Shown here: in pieces, positions 23,822-31,882 of the stretch
Layout of the letters: each line of letters starts with the position of its first letter
Numbering within the stretch: position 1 is the first letter of the stretch
Assembly (NCBI GenBank): GCA_963800325.1
Contig: CAWDAQ010000003.1
Span: 62,001-126,000 of the forward strand
Length of the DNA stretch: 64,000 nucleotides
From: CAWDAQ01 sp963800325
Lineage (GTDB): Bacteria; Actinomycetota; Actinomycetes; Actinomycetales; Dermatophilaceae
Direction of reading: 5' to 3'
Program-made: the position numbers and the translations under genes
Notes under the pieces: model-generated
Seen by the model: the letters and a program-made list of their open reading frames with translations, nothing else
Databases searched by the model: none
Told to the model about the DNA's origin: nothing

Positions 23822-24058
23822 TCACCCACCGGCCACGAGGGCGAGGAAGCCCGCGAGGTAGGTGAGGCCGAAGAAGACCGGCACGGCCCGCTCGATGTGG
23901 CTCAGCGGCCAGTACCGGCGCGGGTCGCGTCCCTCGCCGAGTGCCCACCACTCGGCCCGCCAGTACGGCGAGGCCGGCAGGCGCTCCTCCAGGGCCCGCG
24001 CGCCCGGCGGGCTCGCCGCGTGGCCACGTCCGTCGCCCGCCGGGGCCCCGGCGGTGGA
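23822..24058 (-). pseudogene. Small membrane-protein coding stretch without an evident start
   Basis: On the minus strand, in the frame ending TGA at 23822, the sequence reads like real protein: LEERLPASPYWRAEWWALGEG, then RRYWPLSHIERAVPVFFGLTYLAGFLALVAGG. The last 22 residues form a membrane segment. No ATG, GTG or TTG is present in this frame between it and the antisense of the TIR gene; only a CTG at 23990-23992 could serve. I take it as a remnant or a gene with an unusual start. I do not recognise a family. Confidence 0.35.
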
Positions 24059-24083
24059 TGATGGATGCGCCTGCCGGCGTCGG

Positions 24084-24131
24084 GAAGACGAGGCGTGGGG
24101 AAGACGAGGCGTGGAGAAGACGAGGTGTGCC
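24084..24131 (+). repeat. Three 16-bp tandem repeats ending at a start codon
   Basis: GAAGACGAGGCGTGGG is present at 24084-24099, with one change at 24100-24115 and three changes at 24116-24131. The third copy ends exactly at the GTG of the TIR gene, so copy number would change spacing between promoter and start. Confidence 0.9.
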
Positions 24132-24962
24132 GTGAGGGTGTTCCTCTCCTACCGTCGCGAGGACAGCGCCGCCTCCTCCGGCCGCCTCCGCGACGCCCTC
24201 GTCGCCCGTCTCGGCGCGGACAACGCGTTCCTCGACGTAAGCACGATCCGGGTGGGCGAGGACTTCGAGAGCGCGACGGCCCGGGCACTGGACGAAGCCG
24301 ACGTCGAGCTCGTCGTCATCGGTCCCGGGTGGCTCGCCCGCCGCGCCGACGGCGGGTCCCGTCTGGATGGCGCCGGCGACTACGTGCGCCGGGAGGTCCT
24401 GCGGGCCCTCGCGCGCGGGATCCCGGTGGTGCCCGTCCTCGTCCGGGGCGCCGACCTGCCCGGGGACTCCGACCTCCCCCCGGAGCTCGCGCCGCTGCTC
24501 TCCCGCCAGGCGGTGCGGTTGCACGACGAGTCCTGGCACGACGACGTCGCCGCGCTCGTCGAGGACCTCCGGGAGCGGACCCGGCGGGGCGCCATCGACG
24601 TCCGGGCGGGCACCGAGGTCGTCCTCACCACCCCGAGCGGCCGGGTCGGGTACGCGGTCACCGACGCCTTCGCCCGCGCCCGGGGCGGCGGGACTTGGCG
24701 CGTCGTCGTCCGCACGGTCAAGCGGAACCTCGACCACCCCGAGACGTACCACGGCGAGTGGGACTACCCGGCGCTCGTCGTCGACGGCTACCCGACGTCG
24801 GACGGGGCGGCGTGCTTCGCGGCGGTCCCCGAGCAGGTGGTGCCCGGTGAGCGCGGCCGGGCCGCCGTCGGCTTCGACGTCAGCGAGGACCCGACCGGGG
24901 GTCGGGTCGAGCTCGCGGTCGAGCAGGACGACGTCCGGGGCACGCTGGCGGTCACCCGGTGA
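24132..24962 (+). CDS. TIR-domain protein with an unknown C-terminal domain
   Basis: This encodes 276 residues; GTG was chosen because the TIR domain begins at residue 2. Residues 2-135 are a bacterial TIR domain: VFLSYRREDSAASSGRLRDAL, NAFLDVSTIRVGEDFESATARALDEADVELVVIGPGWL. Bacterial TIR domains are scaffolds or NAD+-consuming enzymes, often in defence. Residues about 155-276 are strand-rich and unknown to me, with RVVVRTVKRNLDHPETYHGEW and VPGERGRAAVGFDVSEDPTGGRVELAVEQDD. No second defence gene is obvious next to it; a DUF5995 gene follows after 32 bases in the same direction. Confidence 0.8.
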   Translation: MRVFLSYRREDSAASSGRLRDALVARLGADNAFLDVSTIRVGEDFESATARALDEADVELVVIGPGWLARRADGGSRLDGAGDYVRREVLRALARGIPVVPVLVRGADLPGDSDLPPELAPLLSRQAVRLHDESWHDDVAALVEDLRERTRRGAIDVRAGTEVVLTTPSGRVGYAVTDAFARARGGGTWRVVVRTVKRNLDHPETYHGEWDYPALVVDGYPTSDGAACFAAVPEQVVPGERGRAAVGFDVSEDPTGGRVELAVEQDDVRGTLAVTR

Positions 24963-24982
24963 CGGGCGCCCCGGGGCCGCGC

Positions 24983-24988
24983 CATACT
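24983..24988 (+). promoter_or_regulatory. -10 box (CATACT) of the DUF5995 gene
   Basis: CATACT lies six bases before the GTG at 24995, consistent with a leaderless transcript independent of the TIR gene. Confidence 0.45.
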
Positions 24989-24994
24989 CGGGGG

Positions 24995-25732
24995 GTGAGC
25001 CCGTCGGCGGACGTCGGGGAGGTCCTCGCCCGGATGCGGGCGATCGACCGGGCGGCGGACGCGTCGGCCACCGACGGGGTCGCCGTCTTCAACCGGATGT
25101 ACCTCACCGTCACCGAGAGCATCGCCACCCTCCTCGACGCCGACCGCGACGACGCCGACCGCGACGACGCCGACCGCGAGGAGGCCCGGGGCGAGCCGCC
25201 GGGGACGTTCCGCGACCCGGTCGTCATGGCCGACCTCGACGTCAGGTTCGCCGGGCTGTGGCTGGCCGCGCACGACGCCGACGCGACTGGCAGGCGGGTC
25301 GCGCCGCCGTGGCGGCCGTTGTTCGAGCTGCGGGCCGCGGGGTGCCTGCCCGTGCAGTACGCGGTCGCCGGGATGAACACCCACATCGAGCACGACCTCC
25401 CGGTCGCGGTGGTCGCCACCTGCCGGGCCCACGGCCTGGAGCCGGAGGACCTGCACGCCGACTACGAGGCCGTGAACGACGTGCTCGCCCGGGTGGAGTC
25501 CCGGGTGCGCCGGTCCTTCCTCGACGCCCTCGGGCGAGAGGTCGACGACCGCATCGGGGCCGTGGTCCACCTGCTCAGCGTGTGGAACATCGACGCCGCC
25601 CGCGACCTGTCGTGGGTGACGGTGGAGACCCTCTGGACGCTGCGCCGGACCGAGCTCCTGCGCGACCGGTTCCTCGCCGCGCTCGGGCACACCGTCGGGA
25701 TGACGTCCCGGGCGCTGCTCACGCCGCCGTAG
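24995..25732 (+). CDS. DUF5995-family protein
   Basis: This encodes 245 residues. The core, FNRMYLTVTESIATLLDAD, DPVVMADLDVRFAGLWLAA, RRVAPPWRPLFELRAAGCLPVQYAVAGMNTHIEHDLPVAVVATC, matches the DUF5995 family; its conserved N-T-H-I-x-x-D motif suggests a metal or catalytic site, but no activity is known. Residues about 48-63 consist of a tandem DADRD repeat coded by a 15-base repeat that starts near 25138. It lies downstream of the TIR gene, but its own -10 box suggests separate transcription. Confidence 0.75.
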   Translation: MSPSADVGEVLARMRAIDRAADASATDGVAVFNRMYLTVTESIATLLDADRDDADRDDADREEARGEPPGTFRDPVVMADLDVRFAGLWLAAHDADATGRRVAPPWRPLFELRAAGCLPVQYAVAGMNTHIEHDLPVAVVATCRAHGLEPEDLHADYEAVNDVLARVESRVRRSFLDALGREVDDRIGAVVHLLSVWNIDAARDLSWVTVETLWTLRRTELLRDRFLAALGHTVGMTSRALLTPP

Positions 25733-25774
25733 GCGGCTGCCTCCGCGCGTCCTGCTCCCGCAGCAGCGATGCAG

Positions 25775-26245
25775 TCAGGCGTGCTCGTCCGAGGGCTGGG
25801 CGACGGGCTGGACCGACCAGCTCGGCGGCTCGTCGCTCCCGGCCTCCTCGTCCCGCTCTGCATCCGCCGCGGTCGCGTGCACCCTGCCCGCGGCGTGGTG
25901 GACCGGCGCGTAGACCGCGTAGAGCTTCATCGGCTCGTCCCCGGTGTTGGTGACGTTGTGCCACGTCCCGGCGGGGACGCAGACGGCGAAGCCGTCCTCG
26001 ACCTCTCGGTCGAACTCGAGCCGGTCCCGCTCGGGACCCATCTGGACCCGGCCGCGTCCCCCGTCGAGGCGGAGGAACTGGTCGGTCTCCGGGTGCGCCT
26101 CCAACCCGATGTCCCCGCCGACGGGGATCGACATCAGCGTCACCTGCAGGTACCTGCCCGACCAGGCCACCGTGCGGTAGTTGGTGTTCTCGAGCGTCCC
26201 GCCCTCGATGTCGAAGCTGTGTGGCTCCGGTCCCGGGTCCCTCAT
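25775..26245 (-). CDS. Cupin-domain protein
   Basis: This encodes 156 residues. The cupin motifs are LMSIPVGGDIGLEAHPETDQFLRLDGGRGRVQMG (G-x5-H-x-H-like with H-x-x-x-D) and VCVPAGTWHNVTNTGDEPMKLYAVYAPVHH. The pattern, with His and Glu ligands, is that of small single-domain cupins related to mannose-6-phosphate isomerases. The last 30 residues are acidic and probably disordered. The substrate is unknown. It is divergent from the methyltransferase gene. Confidence 0.85.
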   Translation of the reverse strand: MRDPGPEPHSFDIEGGTLENTNYRTVAWSGRYLQVTLMSIPVGGDIGLEAHPETDQFLRLDGGRGRVQMGPERDRLEFDREVEDGFAVCVPAGTWHNVTNTGDEPMKLYAVYAPVHHAAGRVHATAADAERDEEAGSDEPPSWSVQPVAQPSDEHA

Positions 26246-26362
26246 GGTCGACCGTTCCTCTCCCTCGGCGACGGCGGCCCGCAGAGGGACCGGCGGTCAT
26301 CTCTGATCCACCTCCGGCGCTACCCGCCGCGTGGTGTCAGCATGCACCGGAACCGGCCCGAC

Positions 26363-26389
26363 GTCGAGGGAATAGGGCTCTCCCTCGAC
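26363..26389. promoter_or_regulatory. Inverted repeat in the divergent promoter region
   Basis: GTCGAGGGA and TCCCTCGAC are perfect nine-base arms with a nine-base spacer, between the cupin gene (start 26245) and the methyltransferase gene (start 26434). It could be an operator for either gene. Confidence 0.45.
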
Positions 26390-26421
26390 AGATTGTCCTG
26401 ACATGCGGTCGGAGGGGCGGC

Positions 26422-26427
26422 TAGGGT
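26422..26427 (+). promoter_or_regulatory. -10 box (TAGGGT) of the methyltransferase gene
   Basis: TAGGGT lies six bases before the GTG at 26434 and implies a leaderless transcript. Confidence 0.5.
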
Positions 26428-26433
26428 GGTGTC

Positions 26434-27105
26434 GTGGCCGAGCCGCTGACGCCGGAGCAGGCCGGACGGGCCTACGACCGCATCGGGCGCGCCCAGGACT
26501 GGCAGCGGTTCTACGAGGGCCCGGCGGTCGCGGACCTCGTCGCCCACGCGGACTTCGCCGGCGCCCGGGCGGTCTACGAGCTGGGCTGCGGCACCGGCGC
26601 GTTCGCCGAGCGCCTCCTCGACGGGCTGCTGGCCCCGGGGGCCGACTACCACGGGGTCGACGTCAGCCGGACGATGTGCCGGCTCGCCACGGCACGCGTG
26701 GCCCGGTTCGGGGCTCGTGCGCGGGTGGACCGGGTGGACGGAGTCCCGCCGCTGCCCGGCAGGAGCGGGGCCTACGACCGCTTCGTCGCGGTCTACGTCG
26801 TCGACCTGCTCTCCGTCGGCCTCGCCGCCGACCTGCTCGCCGAGGCCGACCGGCTGCTCGCCGACGACGGGCGACTGTGCCTGGTGAGCCTGACCGCCGG
26901 CCGCACGGCCGCCTCGCGCGCGCTCTGCGCCGCGTGGACCAGGGTCTGGAACCTCTCGCCCGCGCTCGTCGGCGGCTGCCGACCGGTGGACCTGCTGCCG
27001 CTGCTGGAGGGTCGGTGGCGGGCCGGGCACGTCGCGACCGTGACCGCGTGGGCGGTGACCTCGCAGGTCGTGGTCGCCACCCGGCCCGGTCAGACCGCCG
27101 TGTAG
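26434..27105 (+). CDS. Class I SAM-dependent methyltransferase
   Basis: This encodes 223 residues. Motif I is AVYELGCGTGAFAERLL, the acidic end of the second strand is YHGVDVSRTMCRLA, and the motif IV region is YDRFVAVYVVDLLS, followed by LLADDGRLCLVSLT. This is a complete Rossmann-fold methyltransferase of the UbiE/methyltransferase-11 kind. The substrate is unknown. It ends 16 bases inside the convergent SDR gene. Confidence 0.85.
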   Translation: MAEPLTPEQAGRAYDRIGRAQDWQRFYEGPAVADLVAHADFAGARAVYELGCGTGAFAERLLDGLLAPGADYHGVDVSRTMCRLATARVARFGARARVDRVDGVPPLPGRSGAYDRFVAVYVVDLLSVGLAADLLAEADRLLADDGRLCLVSLTAGRTAASRALCAAWTRVWNLSPALVGGCRPVDLLPLLEGRWRAGHVATVTAWAVTSQVVVATRPGQTAV

Positions 27106-27854
27106 CCGCCGTCGGCGACGAGGACCGAGCCGGTGACGAAGGAGGCCGCGTCGCTGGCGAGGAAGACGACGCTCGGCGCGATCTCCTCGGGCAGCGCCGC
27201 CCGCTGCTGGGGGCAGTCCTCGATCCAGTGCCGCTGGAACTCGGGTCGGTCCACGGGGGCCATGTCGGTGCGGACGTAGCCGGGGGCGACGGCGTTGACC
27301 CGCACCCCGTACTGCGCCCACTCCACCGCGAGCGAGCGGGTCAGGTGGTGTACGGCCGCCTTGGACGCGTTGTAGGCCGGCTGCCACTGCGGCCGGTTGA
27401 CGATGACGCCGGACATGCTGCCGATGTTGACGACCGAGCCGGAGCCGCGCTCGCACATCCCGGCCCCGACGGCGAGGGAGGTCTTCCACAGCGCCCGGAC
27501 GTTGAGGTCGAACACCGAGGACCACTCCTCGTCGGTCACCTCGAAGGAGGGCGCGTGGTAGCAGGTGCCGGCGTTGTTGACGAGGACGTCGATGCTGCCG
27601 TCGAAGGCCTCGAGCGCCTCGTCGGTCATCCGGGCCACCTGGTCGTCGTCGGTGAGGTCCGCGGTGATGGCCACGAGCTCGTGGCCGGCCCGGCTCGCCT
27701 CCGCCGCCGCCTCGCGGTTGGCCTGCTCGCGGCGGCCGCAGATCGCGACCCGGGCCCCGGCCTCGGCGAGCCCGAGGGCGAACGCCTTCCCGAGGCCCTG
27801 GTTGCCGCCGGTGACGAGGGCGGTACGCCCCTGCAGGGAGAACGGGGAGCTCAT
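27090..27854 (-). CDS. Short-chain dehydrogenase/reductase
   Basis: This encodes 254 residues from ATG 27854; a GTG four codons earlier is also possible. Cofactor motif TGGNQGLGKAF, NNAG (DVLVNNAGTCYH), catalytic Ser in VVNIGSMSGV, and Y-N-A-S-K in PAYNASKAAVHH. RVNAVAPGYVRTDM and SFVTGSVLVADGGYTAV complete a classical SDR. The arginine after the first strand region (CGRREQ) suggests NADP(H). The substrate is unknown. The 159 bases upstream hold a 14-bp palindrome (27937-27950) and no gene I can support. Confidence 0.88.
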   Translation of the reverse strand: MSSPFSLQGRTALVTGGNQGLGKAFALGLAEAGARVAICGRREQANREAAAEASRAGHELVAITADLTDDDQVARMTDEALEAFDGSIDVLVNNAGTCYHAPSFEVTDEEWSSVFDLNVRALWKTSLAVGAGMCERGSGSVVNIGSMSGVIVNRPQWQPAYNASKAAVHHLTRSLAVEWAQYGVRVNAVAPGYVRTDMAPVDRPEFQRHWIEDCPQQRAALPEEIAPSVVFLASDAASFVTGSVLVADGGYTAV

Positions 27855-28013
27855 GGGCGGGGACACCTCTCGCTGGCCTGACGGTTCCGGGCGCGACGGA
27901 CGGCGCCCTCCGCCCGAGGGTAGACCCCGGGCTCAGGGGCGGGCCCGCCCGTTCCGGGACCGGCGTCCGGCTCAGCGGCCCGGCACTCGAGCCGGAACCA
28001 CCCGACCCCGTGC

Positions 28014-29345
28014 TCAGACGGCCCCGGGCTCCCCGATGTAGCGGTCCAGGTCGTCCTCGAGCAGGGTCTCGTGGCGCGCCTTCCACGCTGCGACTGCCTT
28101 CGCCGCGAGCTCCTTCTGCGCGTCCAGCACGAGCTGCGCGGCGTCGACCTCGGTCTGGAAGTGGTTGCGTCGCTGCGCCTCGTGGGCGTCGAGAGCGGTC
28201 CTGACCTCGATCTCCTGCTGCTCGTGCTCGGCACGAAACCCGCGCACGGCGTCGGCGTAGGTGGCCTCGTCGCGGATCGTGCACAACTGCTCGTACAGCG
28301 ACGGCTTCCCGAGCATGAGAAGCAGCTTCACGAGCACGGGAAGGCACTCGATGGCCGTGAAGAACCCGAAGAGCGCGAGATGGGCCGTCATGAGGGTCGT
28401 GTCGCGACCGCTGACCCGACCCAAGGCAGTGAGCCGGGCGAGCAGGCCGTCACCGTTGTCGACCGCCGCCTCGTGCTTCGCCAGTTCGTCGTCGAGCGCG
28501 GCCTGGGTGCGGCCGACATCGGTCCTCAGCTCGGCGAGCTGCGTCTTGGCGTTCGCGCGGTGCTCACTCGCGGTCTTCTTCTCCTGGGAGGTGGCCGCCG
28601 CGGTCGCCTTCGCCAACGACGCTGCCACGGCAGCGTCCTCGGCACGGAGACGGTTGCGCAGCGCGACCTTCTCCTCGAACGCCGGCCCCGCGCCCGCCTT
28701 GCCGCTGCCGCAGGTGCCCTCCTTCTCGCAGACGACCGCCTGCTCGGCGGCGTTCAGTCGCTTGTCGACGCCGTCGAGCTGTTGACGAAGGTCGGCCACC
28801 TGAGGGCTGCCGAAGACCGCGCTCTCGTCGTAGCCCTTCGTCGAGGCGGCTTCGAGCCGGACGATCTTCGCGCGGTCGGCCGGGAGCCGGCGGTAGCGCT
28901 CGTCGTGCGCGAGCGCCCCGGCGAAGGATGCCTTCTCCTCGGCCTGCATGACGGTCAGCTCGTTCTCGATCTCGCTCGAGAAGATCTGCAGCGTCAAGGG
29001 CGTCGAGACAACCGCTCCGATGATCACAGCAAGTCCGAGGCGTGGGAGAGCCAGCCGGAGGTTGCCCCAGATGGTCGGTTGCCGCAGGGTCGCCGTGATG
29101 AGCCACCGGTCGAGGTTCGCGATCGCCACGCCCCACGCGATCCCGATCGCCAGAGCCACCACCGCAGGTGCGTGGAGCGCCATTCGGATCGCGAATGCGC
29201 TGGACAACATGGCCAGGCCCGAGGTCGTGAGTATCACGCCGGCCAAGGAGACCTGCTTGGGCACGTCGCCCGGGGCGCGGGCCAGGATCTCCTGGTCGGC
29301 ACCGGCGACCCAGATCATGAAGCGGGTGGCAGTGTTGAGTCTCAT
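28014..29345 (-). CDS. DUF4407 membrane protein with long coiled-coil
   Basis: This encodes 443 residues. Membrane helices lie at about 30-53, 60-78 and 103-122, then a helical coiled-coil-rich region from about 130 to 310 with two cysteines (VVCEKEGTCGSG). A last membrane pair is around THLALFGFF...CLPVLVKLLLMLG, and a second coiled-coil tail is rich in Ala/Glu/Gln. This matches DUF4407, a family of bacterial membrane proteins of unknown role. Its ATG overlaps the stop of the upstream membrane gene (ATGA). Two 60-base samples I counted here are 68% and 70% GC, against 80% for one in the neighbouring SDR gene, so recent acquisition is possible. Confidence 0.8.
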   Translation of the reverse strand: MRLNTATRFMIWVAGADQEILARAPGDVPKQVSLAGVILTTSGLAMLSSAFAIRMALHAPAVVALAIGIAWGVAIANLDRWLITATLRQPTIWGNLRLALPRLGLAVIIGAVVSTPLTLQIFSSEIENELTVMQAEEKASFAGALAHDERYRRLPADRAKIVRLEAASTKGYDESAVFGSPQVADLRQQLDGVDKRLNAAEQAVVCEKEGTCGSGKAGAGPAFEEKVALRNRLRAEDAAVAASLAKATAAATSQEKKTASEHRANAKTQLAELRTDVGRTQAALDDELAKHEAAVDNGDGLLARLTALGRVSGRDTTLMTAHLALFGFFTAIECLPVLVKLLLMLGKPSLYEQLCTIRDEATYADAVRGFRAEHEQQEIEVRTALDAHEAQRRNHFQTEVDAAQLVLDAQKELAAKAVAAWKARHETLLEDDLDRYIGEPGAV

Positions 29346-30271
29346 CGCACTTCCGGGTGGTCGGTGTCGGCCGGCTGTGACGGACCGGATGCAAGGACGT
29401 TGCGAGGGCGTGGGCGACCGCGGAGCGAGGAGGGCAGGTCCGCCATTCCCTCGTCGACGCTGAGCAGGAGACGTGGTGCCGTGAGGCGGGCCACGGCCTG
29501 GCTCAGGCCCTCACGGCGCTCCCCCAGATGCACGCTCGTGTCAAAGGCCATCTCGGGTCCGGGAGGAAGCGTGACGTTGAGGCTGGGCGGTAGGACCACG
29601 GGCGCTGGGGCCGTTCTCGCGGTGGTGGTGACACCCACGGCGTGCGCGACGAGCACGCAGCTTCCCGAGTCGTCGAGCAGGACCTCCGCGGACCCGGTCG
29701 GCGGGTACCCGGGGCGACCGTTGACGGAGACCGAGTCCGCGTGACGGACGGACCACCACACCCGCGTGGGCCGCCCCACCACGTGGGGCGGAGCGGGCAG
29801 GTGAACCCAGTCGAACGTGGGTCTGGGCGCCGCCGGGCGAGCCCCGCTCCTGCGGGCGGCCCACTCGGTCGACTCCGACCACGACGTCGTGCCCGATCCC
29901 CCGGGTCCGGTGCCGACCTGCTCGGGGGCGACCGGGCCTTCCCACGACGCCGGGCCCGACCAGGCAAGTGGCACTCCGTAGCCCACGCCCAGGCCGGAGC
30001 GCCGCGCGGTGGGTTCGCTGTGTCGCGGCATCCCCCTCCCCCGCCACCACCAGCGCACGAGAGCGGGAAGCAACGCGAGGAGGAGGTAGGACAGCATGAG
30101 GTTGGTCGCCACCTCGTCGAGGAAGCCACCCACCCTGTGCCAGTCGAGGGACCCCGACCACGTGGTGTGTCGGTTCAGGGAGAAGGCCGCGAGGACCAGA
30201 TTGAGGACGCCCCAGCATCGCAGGATGGGGTCGCGCCACAGCGGACGGTCGAACACGAGACGCACGGTCAC
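29342..30271 (-). CDS. Hypothetical membrane-anchored protein, partner of DUF4407
   Basis: This encodes 309 residues from GTG 30271; other GTG codons lie a few residues either side. One or two membrane helices come first (ILRCWGVLNLVLAAFSL and ATNLMLSYLLLALLPALV, followed by RWWWRGRG). A long Ser/Pro/Gly-rich linker follows. The second half contains FDWVHLPAPPHVVGRPTRVWWSVRHADSVSVNG and VLLDDSGSCVLVAHAVG, which looks like an Ig-like strand domain. I do not recognise a family. It is translationally coupled to the DUF4407 gene, so the two probably form one membrane complex. Confidence 0.6.
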   Translation of the reverse strand: MTVRLVFDRPLWRDPILRCWGVLNLVLAAFSLNRHTTWSGSLDWHRVGGFLDEVATNLMLSYLLLALLPALVRWWWRGRGMPRHSEPTARRSGLGVGYGVPLAWSGPASWEGPVAPEQVGTGPGGSGTTSWSESTEWAARRSGARPAAPRPTFDWVHLPAPPHVVGRPTRVWWSVRHADSVSVNGRPGYPPTGSAEVLLDDSGSCVLVAHAVGVTTTARTAPAPVVLPPSLNVTLPPGPEMAFDTSVHLGERREGLSQAVARLTAPRLLLSVDEGMADLPSSLRGRPRPRNVLASGPSQPADTDHPEVR

Positions 30272-30381
30272 CCCCACCGTTGACCCACCACGAACGGTCA
30301 CAGTGTTCGTCAAGACCGAACGTTTCGTGGCAGATCGGAGGAAATTCCCTCCGGGCGCAGTGGCGAGACGCCGGTCGCGGC

Positions 30382-31287
30382 TCAGGTGCTCGCGACCACG
30401 CGGCGCTCCCCCGACCCGAGGGCCGACTCGCGCCGGTGCGCGCGGACCGAGTACCCGACCGCGGAGGCCCAGACGAGCAGGACCGCAACGTAGGCCGCCC
30501 AGCGGACCGGTGCCGGCGCGGCGATCCAGTCGCTGGTCAGCAGGGTCCGGGCGTTCGTCAGCACGATGAGGCCACCGACGGCCGAGCCGAGCACCCGCGG
30601 CGGGACGTGACGGACGAGCCAGGCGGCCACCGGCGCGGCGACGAGCCCCCCGGCGAGCAGGGCGAGCACCCACACGACGTCGATGCCCTGGGACCCGAGC
30701 GCGAGCAGGAACCCCGCGCTCGCGGCGAGCGAGACGAGGAACTCGCTGGTGTCGATCGAGCCGATGACCCGTCGGGGCTCGAGGCGTCCGCTGGCGAGGA
30801 TCGCGGGCGTTCCGACCGGGCCCCAGCCCCCACCGCCGGTGGCGTCGAGGAATCCGGCGACGAGACCGAGCGGGGCGAGAAAGCGCTTCCGAAGCGGCTG
30901 GCCGAGCCGGTCGGTCCGCAGCCCCCGCGCGGTGAACCGAGTGAGGAGGTACACGCCGAGCCCGAGCAGGATCAGCGACATCAGCGGTGCCGCGACCGTG
31001 GTGTCGAGCGAGCTGAGGGCCGTGGCGCCGAGGAACGCGCCGGCGGCTCCGGGGAGGCCGATGCGCAGGACGACACGCCAGTCGACGTTCCCGAACCTCC
31101 AGTGGGAGGCGCCCGAGGCCAGCGTCGTCCCGATCTCGGCGAGGTGGACGGTCGCGGACGCTGCCGCGGGGCTGGTCCCGACGGCGAGCAGCAGGGTCGT
31201 CGTCGTGACCCCGTAGGCCATGCCGAGGCTGCCGTCGACGAGCTGAGCGGCGAGCCCGACGAGGGCGAGAAGGACGAGATTGCGCAT
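30382..31287 (-). CDS. TauE/SafE-family membrane exporter
   Basis: This encodes 301 residues with about eight hydrophobic segments. The two repeat signatures are LVDGSLGMAYGVTTTTLLLAVG and GFLDATGGGGWGPVGTPAIL, as in TauE/SafE (YfcA-like) permeases, several of which export sulfite, sulfoacetate or related small anions. It is divergent from an Rrf2-family gene and shares an 89-base promoter region with it. Cysteine/sulfur-linked control is therefore plausible. Confidence 0.88.
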   Translation of the reverse strand: MRNLVLLALVGLAAQLVDGSLGMAYGVTTTTLLLAVGTSPAAASATVHLAEIGTTLASGASHWRFGNVDWRVVLRIGLPGAAGAFLGATALSSLDTTVAAPLMSLILLGLGVYLLTRFTARGLRTDRLGQPLRKRFLAPLGLVAGFLDATGGGGWGPVGTPAILASGRLEPRRVIGSIDTSEFLVSLAASAGFLLALGSQGIDVVWVLALLAGGLVAAPVAAWLVRHVPPRVLGSAVGGLIVLTNARTLLTSDWIAAPAPVRWAAYVAVLLVWASAVGYSVRAHRRESALGSGERRVVAST

Positions 31288-31314
31288 GTGACTCCCTCAG
31301 GAAACCTACTAAAT

Positions 31315-31331
31315 CGCTAGGCTTTATAGCG
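31315..31331. promoter_or_regulatory. Inverted repeat between the TauE/SafE and Rrf2 genes
   Basis: CGCTA-N7-TAGCG lies in an AT-richer patch (CTACTAAATCGCTAG) between the two divergent starts. It is a candidate site for the Rrf2 protein. Confidence 0.45.
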
Positions 31332-31364
31332 TATGCGGGGACCGCCTGCGGTCGTCAAGTGCGA

Positions 31365-31370
31365 CAGGAT
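31365..31370 (+). promoter_or_regulatory. -10 box (CAGGAT) of the Rrf2 gene
   Basis: CAGGAT lies six bases before the GTG at 31377, again the leaderless arrangement. Confidence 0.35.
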
Positions 31371-31376
31371 GACGGC

Positions 31377-31841
31377 GTGGACATCTCAGCCCGCACCGAC
31401 TACGCGGTCCGTGCCGCGCTCACCCTCGCCGACCGGCAGGCCGCCGGGCTCGGCCCGGCGTCCACGGAGGAGCTGGCGCGGATCCAGGACCTGCCGCGCA
31501 AGTTCCTCGAGGCGATCCTCGCCGACCTCCGGCGCGCCGGGGTCGTCGTCAGCCAGCGCGGCCCGGCCGGGGGGTACGCCCTGACCCGGCCGGCCGCGGA
31601 GACGAGCGTGGGCGCGGTGTTCCGCGCCGTCGCGGGACCCCTGGCGGAGGTGCGCGGACTGCGTCCCCACGAGACGACGTACAGCGGGGTGGCCGGGCAC
31701 CTTCCCGAGCTCTGGGTGGCGGTCCGGGCGAGCCTGCGGCACGTGCTCGACGAGACCTCGTTGGAGCAGCTGCGCACGGGGAACCTGCCCCGGCACGTGC
31801 GCCGGCTCGTCGAGGAGCCCGACGCCTGGGACAGCCGCTGA
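31377..31841 (+). CDS. Rrf2-family transcriptional regulator without Fe-S cysteines
   Basis: This encodes 154 residues; GTG start. The winged helix begins at once (DISARTDYAVRAALTLAD), followed by TEELARIQDLPRKFLEAILADLRRAGVVVSQRGPAGGYALTRPA, typical of Rrf2/IscR/CymR. The protein has no cysteine at all, so it cannot bind an iron-sulfur cluster as IscR or NsrR does. It is more like CymR, which senses sulfur status through a partner. The divergent TauE/SafE gene is the probable target. Confidence 0.88.
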   Translation: MDISARTDYAVRAALTLADRQAAGLGPASTEELARIQDLPRKFLEAILADLRRAGVVVSQRGPAGGYALTRPAAETSVGAVFRAVAGPLAEVRGLRPHETTYSGVAGHLPELWVAVRASLRHVLDETSLEQLRTGNLPRHVRRLVEEPDAWDSR

Positions 31842-31882
31842 CCGCCGAACGAGCCGTCAGGGGCGCAGCCCGGTCCCGTCCG

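Noticed and set aside
24084..24131. CRISPR-like repeats
   Set aside because: The repeats are directly adjacent 16-mers without spacers and there are no cas genes; they are simple tandem repeats.
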